From assembly GCF_000736415.1 (NCBI RefSeq), contig NZ_CP009043.1, positions 496,001 through 560,000 on the forward strand: a stretch of DNA of 64,000 bases. Reading direction: 5' to 3'. This document shows, piece after piece, positions 44,460 through 51,811 of this stretch; within the stretch, counting starts at the first letter, position 1, and every line of letters begins with the position of its first letter. Under the pieces are notes generated by a model. That model was not told the origin of the DNA and ran no database searches. It saw nothing but the letters and a program-made list of their open reading frames with translations. This stretch comes from Campylobacter iguaniorum. GTDB lineage: Bacteria; Campylobacterota; Campylobacteria; Campylobacterales; Campylobacteraceae. Both the position numbers and the translations under genes were made by a program.

Positions 44460-44900
44460 ATGAAAAAAGTAGTTTTTCTTTTTGGTATCGCCATTTTAGT
44501 GGGGATTATTTTGGCTTTTGAGTTTGGCAAGGGTAATGATATAAAATATGCGTCAGGCGAATCAAACGTCACTTGCGATCTAAATTTAGACAATTGCTCT
44601 GTGCAAGTCTCTGGCGAGCCTGTGACATTTGCATTTTCTCCAAAACCACTTGTGGCTATGGTGCCAACATCTTTGAAAATTTATGGTTTAAAAGGTGAGT
44701 TTAAAGAGCTTAAAGCTAGAATTTATGGCTTAAATATGGATATGGGCGTCATAGAAGTGGATCTTGAAAAACGCTCAGATATTTATATGTCAAATGTGGT
44801 TTTAAGCTCGTGTGTGGTCTCTTTGATGCAGTACCGTTTGGAGCTATTTGATGGCAAAAAACCTCTTGGCATACATATAGATTTTAATCTCAAGAGCTAA
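44460..44900 (+). CDS. Small membrane-anchored periplasmic protein at the end of the nos operon
   Basis: 146 residues: one N-terminal transmembrane segment (about 4-22) and a beta-rich periplasmic domain ('PVTFAFSPKPLVAMVPTSLKI', 'GLNMDMGVIEVDL', 'HIDFNLKS'). Cysteines at about 39 and 46 and a central Met-rich 'NMDMG' could bind a metal. The look is that of the FixH/YtkA-like group, but I do not recognise it with certainty. It follows nosL by 8 nt and its 3' end overlaps the convergent kinase gene by 11 nt. Confidence 0.6.
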   Translation: MKKVVFLFGIAILVGIILAFEFGKGNDIKYASGESNVTCDLNLDNCSVQVSGEPVTFAFSPKPLVAMVPTSLKIYGLKGEFKELKARIYGLNMDMGVIEVDLEKRSDIYMSNVVLSSCVVSLMQYRLELFDGKKPLGIHIDFNLKS

Positions 44901-46104
44901 AATCCACGCAAAATACATTTTGAGCGTTTTGATAAGTGTAAGTTAGCTTAAATTTATGCTTATCAAGTATGCGTTTGACTAGGCTTAGTCCGTATCCATA
45001 GCCGCTTAGCTCGTTTGTTTTTGTGAATTTATCTGTGTAGTAGCTAAGTGGTTGCTCTAGCTTTAGGGCGTGGTTTTTGACGTAGAGTTTGTGATTTTTG
45101 GCTACTATAAATATCTTATCTGATTTGGTAAAATCATTGTATTTTAAGGCGTTGTCGATTAAATTTTTAATAGCTATGCAGATGTAGTTTGGGTCTGCTT
45201 GGAAGCTAAAATTATCCCTTGCGTCTATCTCTATATTTTCATCAAAAACCAGCATTTGTGAGAGGCTTTGTAAAAGCACTGTTTGAATATTTAGCGTTTC
45301 TAGTTTGAAGTTTGCGTTTTGTGAGTTTAATCTTTCTATATGCATTAGCTCATCAGTGAGCTTGTCCATGCTAGAGACGGCGTTTTGGAGTATTGTTTTG
45401 TATTTGCTATCTTCAAGAAAACTTATGGCTATTTTGGATTTTGAGATCGGTGTGCGTAGCTCATGGCTGATGTCTGTTAGAAGCTGGATTCTAGCCTTAT
45501 CCATAGCTTCAATATCGCTTGCCATTTGGTTAAATTTATCTATGACTTGGGCGATTTCATCATTGCTTTTTGTAGGTTTTAGCCTGTATGAGTAGTTGCC
45601 TTTTCCAAATTTTTCTATTGTATTTGCTAGTTTTTTGATAGGTGTAAGTATCTTGATAAATATCAAAAACGTTACAAAAAGTAAGAAAATATCGGCATAT
45701 ATGAGTAAATTTAGAGTTGTTTTTTCTCTAGCTCCAAGCATTTGAGTGGTGTCAAACAAAAACAAATTCTCATCTAAATAGCTTAAATTTAGATAATAAA
45801 GTCCTGAGTTTTCATAGAGTTTAACGTGTCCAAATGTGATTTTCTCTGAGTAAATTTCTTTATAATCTTTTAGATTTTCAGGTAAATTTGACCTAGTAAA
45901 TTCCAAGATTTTAAGACGATTTTGAAGATTTTTTGAGTCTGCGTTTATGAGTAATGCGATAAGGTCGTTTGCACTTTGGATATATTTTTCTTTATAAAAC
46001 AGCTGAGCTTTTGCATTTTGGATCTGGTTTGTTTTAAACGACAAAAATCCCATCAAAGCAAGGCTAATGCTAAGTAAAATAACGGCTTTGGCAAAAATAC
46101 TCAT
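44890..46104 (-). CDS. Sensor histidine kinase (envelope type)
   Basis: 404 residues: transmembrane segments (about 5-22 and 133-152) around a 110-residue periplasmic domain, a HAMP linker, phosphoacceptor His214 in 'DISHELRTPISKSK', and an ATPase domain with 'IKNLIDNALKYN' and 'GYGYGLSLVKRI'. Overall plan resembles CpxA and its Campylobacter relatives. It lies 2 nt after the response regulator and downstream of a Spy-like gene, as in Cpx-type envelope stress systems. Confidence 0.88.
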   Translation of the reverse strand: MSIFAKAVILLSISLALMGFLSFKTNQIQNAKAQLFYKEKYIQSANDLIALLINADSKNLQNRLKILEFTRSNLPENLKDYKEIYSEKITFGHVKLYENSGLYYLNLSYLDENLFLFDTTQMLGAREKTTLNLLIYADIFLLFVTFLIFIKILTPIKKLANTIEKFGKGNYSYRLKPTKSNDEIAQVIDKFNQMASDIEAMDKARIQLLTDISHELRTPISKSKIAISFLEDSKYKTILQNAVSSMDKLTDELMHIERLNSQNANFKLETLNIQTVLLQSLSQMLVFDENIEIDARDNFSFQADPNYICIAIKNLIDNALKYNDFTKSDKIFIVAKNHKLYVKNHALKLEQPLSYYTDKFTKTNELSGYGYGLSLVKRILDKHKFKLTYTYQNAQNVFCVDFSS

Positions 46105-46106
46105 AT

Positions 46107-46766
46107 CTATCCTATAAACTCATAACCCATTCCCCAGACTGATTTTATAAATTTAGGGGATTTTGAGTCATCGAGAAGTTTGTTTCTGATATTGCTTATA
46201 TGCATATCGATACTTCTGTCTTTTAGCTCTTTTTGCAAGGCTTGGTTGATAGTGGAGCGTGATAGGATTTTGCCTTTGTTATTTAGTAGAAGTGTTAGGA
46301 TTTCGTACTCGATTTTGGTAAGATCAAGCTGGAATCCTTGATAAAATATCTTGCAAGCGTCTTCATTTATGCTAAACTCTCCTATTTGTTTGGCGGTTGC
46401 CTTTGGCATCGCCCTTTTTAAGATGGCGTTTATCCTCATTATCAGCTCTTTTGGCTCATAAGGTTTGGCTAGATAATCATCAGCCCCGCACTCATAAGCT
46501 AGAACTTTATCGCCTAAATTTCCTCTTGCGCTTGAGATAATGATAGGCACTTGGCTAAATTTTCTTATCCTTTTGCATACTTCAAAGCCGTCAAGTTTAG
46601 GCAACATCAAATCAAGTATTACAAGTGTAAATTCGCACTCTTCAAGCTCTTTTATGGCTGCTAACGGATCGCTAAAACTACTTACGCTAAACTCATAAAT
46701 ACGCAAATAATCCTTTAAAAGCTCTTGCATCTCAAGGTCATCTTCTATAAGCAAAATCTTACTCAT
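46107..46766 (-). CDS. OmpR-type response regulator
   Basis: 219 residues from ATG 46766, which overlaps the stop of the upstream gene (ATGA). Receiver: 'LLIEDD', Asp52 in 'ILDLMLPKLDG', Lys in 'AKPYEPKELI'; C-terminal winged helix ends 'SVWGMGYEFIG'. It is the cognate partner of the adjacent kinase and probably controls this cluster. Confidence 0.9.
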   Translation of the reverse strand: MSKILLIEDDLEMQELLKDYLRIYEFSVSSFSDPLAAIKELEECEFTLVILDLMLPKLDGFEVCKRIRKFSQVPIIISSARGNLGDKVLAYECGADDYLAKPYEPKELIMRINAILKRAMPKATAKQIGEFSINEDACKIFYQGFQLDLTKIEYEILTLLLNNKGKILSRSTINQALQKELKDRSIDMHISNIRNKLLDDSKSPKFIKSVWGMGYEFIG

Positions 46767-47146
46767 CTTATGTTCCAATGCTCTAAATTTTTAGAGAGTT
46801 GCTTTCTTTGTTTTTTGTCTAAAACAGCGTGGATTTGAGCCAAAAGCTCAGCTTGAAGTGATAAAAGTGTCATCTCATAGTCTGTTTGAAGCTCGATAAA
46901 TTTATCCTTGTCAAACTCGCTTTCTTCAAACAAATCCTCTTTTTCATCTTCGATATCGTCTTTTAACTCTCTAAGGTGCTTTAGCTTTTTTGAATAATTT
47001 TTTAGGATATTTTTAATCTCTTCTTGCTGATTTTGGCTCAAATCCAAAAATGATAAATCGTTGTTGTAGATATATTTGTGCTTGTATTTGTGGCCATCGC
47101 CAAACGCAAATGCAAACAGCATAAAAAATATGATAAAAATTCTCAT
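46763..47146 (-). CDS. Spy/CpxP-like periplasmic protein
   Basis: 127 residues: signal peptide ('IFIIFFMLFAFAFG'), then long charged helices. 'DLSQNQQEEIKNIL' and 'LDKKQRKQLSK' resemble the LTxxQ motifs of Spy/CpxP proteins, which act as chaperones or feedback inhibitors for CpxA-type kinases. The gene sits between the cytochrome b gene and the two-component genes, overlapping each neighbour by 4 nt, so the whole cluster is likely one transcript. Confidence 0.7.
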   Translation of the reverse strand: MRIFIIFFMLFAFAFGDGHKYKHKYIYNNDLSFLDLSQNQQEEIKNILKNYSKKLKHLRELKDDIEDEKEDLFEESEFDKDKFIELQTDYEMTLLSLQAELLAQIHAVLDKKQRKQLSKNLEHWNIR

Positions 47147-48243
47147 TTGATGCTTTCAAATTTGATTAAGTCTTTTTGGATTATACCATTTTGGATGCCT
47201 TTATGACAAGCTTCGCAGTTTGCTTTGCTTTTGATACTTTTTTGCTCAAAAGTTTTGGCTGGGATTTTATCATGCTTTTTGATCCAATACGCATTTTGCG
47301 TGATAGCTATCTCATTTTTACTTGTTTTTGCGATTTTGGTTGATATTTTGGTACCTGTTTTATCAGCTGAGTTTCGCACTAAATATTTCAAAATCTCAGA
47401 GTTGCTCTCATCATCTATGCTTGCGTCATCTCCAAAGTGGTTTTCAAGATCACTCATCATAATCTCCCAAGATTTTGCAGTTAGCAAAAACGGTGGATAG
47501 ATAAAGTGACAGCTTCCACATTCTTTGGCAAAAGTAGGGTTTTGCATAGCATAATCTACCATTTCATAATGGCTTTTAAGCAGCGGATTTTGTTTATAAA
47601 AGCTGAAAGATAAAGCGGTCAAAATCGCTCCTATCCAAATTATGCAAAATAGCTTTTGTGCTAAATTTGGCTTGATAGCTCCAGCGTTTAAAGTGCTTTT
47701 AAAGCCAGTTATAATAGCGTTTAAACTATCATTTTTAGCTATAAGCTTATCTACTAAAGCTCCACAAATATGCACCAAAATCACACCCAAAAGCAAATTT
47801 GCACTGATTTCATGGATATCTTTTACGAAGCTAAATTTAGAGTAGCTTTCGTATAAATTTGCAAACACGCCAGATTTTTCATCAATACCATAAACCATAA
47901 GTCCGCTAAGGCTGCAAACAACGCCAAGAGCTAGTATAATGATGATGGCTATACTGGAGGCTGGATTGTGTGATATATAGGCGGTTTTGTGGCTACTAAA
48001 AGAGCTAAAATATCTAAAAAGTCCCCTAAAATGAAAATCACTAAATTTAGAGTATTTCGTCCCAAATAATCCCCACAAAATCCTGCCAGCTACTGCCACG
48101 CCAAACATCACGCCCAAAACTGCGTGCATATAAAGCGAAAAATCCACGATAAGATAAGCCAGCCCAAAGCCCACTATCATGGCGATGTGGGCTAGTCTGC
48201 TAGCGAGTGGGTAGATGAGGGTTTTATTTTTCCCAGCGTCCAT
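47143..48243 (-). CDS. Cytochrome b561 fused to a diheme cytochrome c (DHC) domain
   Basis: 366 residues from ATG 48243 (MDAGKNKT), chosen because GGAG lies 10 nt upstream; a longer frame to 48309 overlaps the preceding gene. The first 200 residues hold four hydrophobic segments with histidines as in cytochrome b561 ('YPLASRLAHIAMIVG', 'YMHAVLG', 'DIHEISANLLLGVILVHICG'). After a fifth segment comes a periplasmic domain with 'CGSCHF' and 'CEACHKG'. That domain is plainly homologous to the protein of the next upstream gene ('SWEIMMSDLENHFGDDASID' against 'SWEYIMGSLENHYGTDASID'). Confidence 0.85.
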   Translation of the reverse strand: MDAGKNKTLIYPLASRLAHIAMIVGFGLAYLIVDFSLYMHAVLGVMFGVAVAGRILWGLFGTKYSKFSDFHFRGLFRYFSSFSSHKTAYISHNPASSIAIIIILALGVVCSLSGLMVYGIDEKSGVFANLYESYSKFSFVKDIHEISANLLLGVILVHICGALVDKLIAKNDSLNAIITGFKSTLNAGAIKPNLAQKLFCIIWIGAILTALSFSFYKQNPLLKSHYEMVDYAMQNPTFAKECGSCHFIYPPFLLTAKSWEIMMSDLENHFGDDASIDDESNSEILKYLVRNSADKTGTKISTKIAKTSKNEIAITQNAYWIKKHDKIPAKTFEQKSIKSKANCEACHKGIQNGIIQKDLIKFESIK

Positions 48244-48724
48244 AGTTTGGTATCTCCACGTCTTTGTCTTTGAAGTAGGCTTTATCAGCACCCTTGTGGC
48301 AAGCCGCACATCTTGCTAAGCTTCCTACCTCTTTTTGCTCAATCATCCAAGGTTTGATATCTTTGTGCTTTTCTTTTAAGTATGGAATTTGCGTAAGTGA
48401 TTTATACAAAACTCCTTTTTCAAGCGATTTTGTGATTTTAGCACTTCTTTTGTAATTCATAGCATTTTGGCTTGAGTTTGCTACTAAATATGCTAGAAGC
48501 TCTTTATTATCGCTTTCATCTATGCTAGCATCAGTGCCATAATGGTTTTCTAAAGAGCCCATGATGTATTCCCAAGACTGAGATGGAAGAAGTCCAGGCT
48601 GATAGCCAAAGTGACAGCTCGCGCACTCTTTGGTATAAAGGGCATTATCGACTGGTTTTAGGCTTGGAGCTTTTGCATACAAGCTAACTAAACTTACTAA
48701 AAGTATCATAAAAAATTTCATCAT
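48224..48724 (-). CDS. Diheme cytochrome c (DHC type)
   Basis: 166 residues with a Sec signal peptide and two C-x2-C-H heme sites, 'CASCHFGYQPG' near residue 36 and 'CAACHKGADKAYF' near residue 139. Spacing matches the DHC cytochromes found beside SHP and cytochrome b561 in other proteobacteria. It overlaps the b561-DHC fusion by 20 nt and follows the SHP-like gene by 6 nt. Confidence 0.85.
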   Translation of the reverse strand: MMKFFMILLVSLVSLYAKAPSLKPVDNALYTKECASCHFGYQPGLLPSQSWEYIMGSLENHYGTDASIDESDNKELLAYLVANSSQNAMNYKRSAKITKSLEKGVLYKSLTQIPYLKEKHKDIKPWMIEQKEVGSLARCAACHKGADKAYFKDKDVEIPNYGRWEK

Positions 48725-48730
48725 CTATCC

Positions 48731-49150
48731 TTATTTTGTCATTATGTAGTATAGGACATCGCCTTTTTCTTTGGCAGTGCCTTCGCGTAAAAACACATCT
48801 TTGAAGTTTCTTTTTAGCCATTTTTTCACATCTTTTACATTTGTGAGCCTTGAAGCATTTGCTTTAGGCGATAGTGGATCAAGAGTTTTGTTTGTGAAAA
48901 CGTTTGTGCCATTTGTGCTTAGATCTGCGTTGTGGCAGCTTTGGCAAGAGAGTATTTGAGCGTCTTTGCCAGCGTTTTTGGTGAAGTAAATTTTCTCTCC
49001 TCTTAAAGCGTCAAAATCCTTGAAGCTTGCATCATCTTTTGAAGCCTGTACCTTTAGCTCGTTTATGTAGTTTTTCATATCTGGATTTAGCATCATTGCG
49101 TTTGCCACTCCAGCTACCAAACAAAGTGTTAAAACTGTTTTTTTCATCAT
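48731..49150 (-). CDS. DUF1924 / SHP-like monoheme cytochrome c
   Basis: 139 residues with a signal peptide and one heme site 'CQSCHNADLS' near residue 70. 'LRGEKIYFTKN', 'DPLSPKANASRLTNVKDVKKWLKRNFKDV' and 'GDVLYYI' are marks of DUF1924/sphaeroides heme protein. SHP has an unusual labile sixth ligand and binds oxygen or small anions; its physiological substrate is unsettled. First gene of the cluster; its promoter lies just upstream. Confidence 0.8.
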   Translation of the reverse strand: MMKKTVLTLCLVAGVANAMMLNPDMKNYINELKVQASKDDASFKDFDALRGEKIYFTKNAGKDAQILSCQSCHNADLSTNGTNVFTNKTLDPLSPKANASRLTNVKDVKKWLKRNFKDVFLREGTAKEKGDVLYYIMTK

Positions 49151-49172
49151 TTCTCCTTTATGTTTGATGAAA

Positions 49173-49178
49173 ATTATA
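49173..49178 (-). promoter_or_regulatory. Predicted -10 of the SHP/DHC/b561 cluster
   Basis: TATAAT on the minus strand, 23 nt upstream of the first gene. ATTTCTCCTTT on the plus strand just before the start corresponds to a strong AAAGGAGAAAT ribosome binding site. Confidence 0.5.
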
Positions 49179-49424
49179 ACGTGGCTTTGTAAAATTGAAA
49201 AATAGCTTTTCTTGACAGAAAATTGACAAAATTTAATTGCATAAATTTATAATTATTTAAATTCTTTAGCAAGTTATTTTGGCTATTTTATAGAAATTTT
49301 AACTCTGTTTATATTGATATGTGCTATTATTTTATCGCTTATTTTAATATGGTAAAAATTAGAGTTTTACAAAATAAGTATCAAAAAATGATGCATTATG
49401 CGCTATAAAAGGAACAGCTTTATA

Positions 49425-49733
49425 ATGAGTCCTGTATTAAATGAAAATTTAATTTATGAAATATTATCTATTGTGAGTGAAATCCCAGAAGGTTCTGTTT
49501 CTACATACGGTCAAATCGCAAAACTTATTGGTAGAGATAAAAACTCAAGGCTTGTTGGCAAAGTTTTAAGCATGTCTCAATTTTATGGAAAATACCCTTG
49601 TCACAGAGTTGTGAATTGCGCTGGAAGACTTGTCTTTGGTTGGAAGCAACAAAGAGAATTGCTGCAAGATGAGGGTATAGATCTAAAAGATAAAAACCAT
49701 GTTAATTTAAAAAAGTACCTTTGGGATGTTTAA
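49425..49733 (+). CDS. O6-alkylguanine-DNA alkyltransferase family protein (MGMT/ATL domain)
   Basis: 102 residues covering only the DNA-binding/active-site domain. 'YGKYPCHRVVNCAGRL' has the active-site PCHRV (Cys59), so it can in principle accept alkyl groups; ATL proteins have Trp or Ala there. It lacks the N-terminal domain of full-length Ogt. I chose ATG 49425, 11 nt after AAAAGGA; an ATG at 49398 lacks a ribosome binding site. It is followed 15 nt later by a PEP-mutase-family gene. The pair looks acquired. Confidence 0.8.
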   Translation: MSPVLNENLIYEILSIVSEIPEGSVSTYGQIAKLIGRDKNSRLVGKVLSMSQFYGKYPCHRVVNCAGRLVFGWKQQRELLQDEGIDLKDKNHVNLKKYLWDV

Positions 49734-49748
49734 AAAAGGAGAATAAAA

Positions 49749-50591
49749 ATGCTGGAAAAACAAAAAATAATGGCAGAAAAATTGCAGCAACTTCACAAAA
49801 ATAATAAAATGTTTGTTATCCCAAATGCATGGGATGTCGCCAGTGCTTATATATTTGAGAAACAGCAATTCGCAGCTGTCGCAACAACAAGTGCAGGAAT
49901 TGCATATTCTCTTGGTTATTGTGATGGTGAAAAAATCCCATTTGAAGATCTAGTTTATTTAACTAAAAAAATTTCTAGTAGAATCAATATTCCTCTATCA
50001 GTTGATTTTGAGTGTGGATATTCAGAAAATATTCAACTAGTCAAAGAAAATGCTAAAAAATTAGTCGAAGCAGGTGCTGTTGGATTTAACATTGAAGATG
50101 GATTATTAGATGGAACGTTGAGCTCTATTGAATTACAAGTTGCGAAAATTAAAGCTTTATGTGAATTAAAAAAAGAATTAGGTGTTGATTTTGTAATAAA
50201 CGCAAGAACTTGTGCTTACTGGTTGAATATAGGCAGTGAAAAGACTAAGTTTAAAACCGCTGTTGAAAGATGTAGGGAATTTAAAAATGCAGGAGCAGAT
50301 TGTACTTTTGTGCCAGGAGCTATAGATAAAGAAACCATAAAACAGCTTGTTCAAAATATTGATGTGCCATTAAATATTATTTTAAATTGTAAATTTAATG
50401 ATTTTAAAGAACTTGATAAAATCGGAGTTAGAAGATTGAGCGTAGGTTCGGGTCCTGTTCGATATATTTATGGTAAAACTATTGAGCTTGCCCGCGATCT
50501 GTATAATGATAATCTAGAAGAAATTTTAAAGTGCGATTTTTCTTATGCTAAAGCAAATGAGTATTTTAAAGTATCAATGAAAGATAAATAG
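49749..50591 (+). CDS. Isocitrate lyase/PEP mutase superfamily protein
   Basis: 280 residues, a TIM-barrel member of the ICL/PEPM superfamily ('VIPNAWDVASAYIFE', 'TTSAGIAYSLGY', 'VDFECGY', 'GFNIEDG'). The usual 'NART(D/E)' motif reads NARTC here, so the acidic residue is replaced. Substrate is unknown; relatives include oxaloacetate decarboxylases, 2-methylisocitrate lyases and PEP mutases. AAAGGAG precedes the ATG. It uses more A/T-rich codons than neighbouring housekeeping genes. Confidence 0.8.
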   Translation: MLEKQKIMAEKLQQLHKNNKMFVIPNAWDVASAYIFEKQQFAAVATTSAGIAYSLGYCDGEKIPFEDLVYLTKKISSRINIPLSVDFECGYSENIQLVKENAKKLVEAGAVGFNIEDGLLDGTLSSIELQVAKIKALCELKKELGVDFVINARTCAYWLNIGSEKTKFKTAVERCREFKNAGADCTFVPGAIDKETIKQLVQNIDVPLNIILNCKFNDFKELDKIGVRRLSVGSGPVRYIYGKTIELARDLYNDNLEEILKCDFSYAKANEYFKVSMKDK

Positions 50592-50912
50592 AAAAATATA
50601 ATACAAGTATTGTATCAATTAACATTTGGTTTAATTATTAAAATTTTCTTTGATTTGACTTTCTTCGCTGGAATTTACTAAGATAAAATGGAGTAAAAAT
50701 TTGTATATTTCATTTGAATGTTGCAAAAATTTCATTTCGATTTATATAAGCATTAATTCTATGTGCTTTTATTTCGTATAAATTTGAATAATATTTTTTT
50801 AGATTTGAATTATTATAATTAACAATATCGAGGGTATTTTTGAAGTTTGATTTTAGTATTTGTTGCAAATGTGTTGAATATTTTTAGCTTTCATTTTTAC
50901 AAATTTTGTATT
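50592..50912. other. Non-coding gap of 321 nt downstream of tmRNA
   Basis: Very A/T-rich, with no credible gene. The only structure I see is a short ATACAA/TTGTAT hairpin near 50600-50615, possibly a weak terminator for the preceding gene. I found no second copy of the tmRNA 3' end that would mark an integration site. Confidence 0.6.
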
Positions 50913-51273
50913 TGGTGGAGGTGTGCGGGATCGAACCGCAGTCCAAAAATAACAAACCCACAGCCTCTACATGCTTAGCAGAAGTGAAAGCTTCACTTAG
51001 TCACGCTCACTTCCCAAAGCGATCAACCAAGCTAAGACTAAACTTCGCTCCCAAGCTCGTCAAACTTGAAAACTACACTATCAAAGATTACTCGCTACGA
51101 TTTTTAGATAGTATCAAAATCAAGCAAGGCTCAACTGAACTTACGCTACTTTAGCGTAAGCAGGAGCGAATTTAACGTTGTTTGCGTTTAATTTATTTGT
51201 AGGCTTTTTAAGCTTTGCCCAAAGCTGCATGCCACCGTGACCTCACTACTCCTGTCGAAGCCAAGTCACCCCC
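50913..51273 (-). ncRNA. ssrA: Transfer-messenger RNA
   Basis: 361 nt. The 5' end GGGGGTG pairs with CACCTCC before the encoded A-CCA 3' end (CCA at 50913-50915), and a T-arm with GGTTCGATCCC is present. The tag reading frame lies at 51141-51185 and encodes ANNVKFAPAYAKVA followed by TAA. It rescues stalled ribosomes together with SmpB. C. jejuni's tag, as I recall it, ends AKAA, so one residue differs. A protein-like frame on the plus strand here is an artefact. Confidence 0.97.
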
Positions 51274-51285
51274 ATAAGACTGGTG

Positions 51286-51314
51286 ATTATACAAGAAATT
51301 TGGTTTATTGTCAA
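51286..51314 (-). promoter_or_regulatory. Perfect consensus sigma-70 promoter of ssrA
   Basis: On the minus strand TTGACA (51309-51314), a 17-nt spacer, and TATAAT (51286-51291). The predicted start falls about 6 nt before the mature tmRNA 5' end. The -35 overlaps the stop region of the HPt gene. Confidence 0.85.
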
Positions 51315-51727
51315 GAAAAAAGATTGCGTGGGATTTGTATGATTTTTGGGTTTAGGATATGGAAGTAAATTTCATCATTTTCTATATCTCTTCTGTAGAT
51401 TTCCATCTGATCAGCGATGAGTAAAAGCCAGTCTATAAGCTCATTTGAAGCACTTTCGTATAGATTTTTTTTACTTCTGACTTCTTCTAATATATCTTCA
51501 CATAAAGATGATAGCTTGATAATTGGATCAAGTTGCAAAAATCCAGAGGCTGATTTGATATTATGAAATATTCTAAAAAGCTCATCTATGTTGTTTTTAA
51601 ATAGATCTTTTCTTGATAAATTTATAATGAGTGGATCGAGGGATTCCACCATAATCCCAAAATGGGTTAAAAAATCTCCAACTATATCAAGGTCATATTT
51701 TATCTCTAATTGTTCTAATAATCCCAT
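51311..51727 (-). CDS. HPt (histidine phosphotransfer) domain protein
   Basis: 138 residues, helical and acidic, with the phosphotransfer motif 'HNIKSASGFL' (His55). It contains nothing else, so it is a stand-alone phosphorelay intermediate. No kinase or receiver gene is adjacent; partners must lie elsewhere. It lies upstream of ssrA on the same strand, and the ssrA promoter starts in its last codons. Confidence 0.8.
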   Translation of the reverse strand: MGLLEQLEIKYDLDIVGDFLTHFGIMVESLDPLIINLSRKDLFKNNIDELFRIFHNIKSASGFLQLDPIIKLSSLCEDILEEVRSKKNLYESASNELIDWLLLIADQMEIYRRDIENDEIYFHILNPKIIQIPRNLFS

Positions 51728-51811
51728 ATTCGTATTCCAAAATGTATTCAGATAAATTGTAGCAAATTTTGGGTAAAATCAAGCAAAAAATTAAAAAAAT
51801 AAGGAAAAATT

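Noticed and set aside
50592-50912. Possible integration site (att) at the tmRNA 3' end
   Set aside because: No repeat of the tmRNA end and no integrase gene is found on either side of the suspected acquired pair, so I do not call an island.
50906-51154. Open frame of 82 codons on the plus strand
   Set aside because: It is antisense to the 3' part of tmRNA, whose acceptor stem, T-arm and tag frame account for the sequence.
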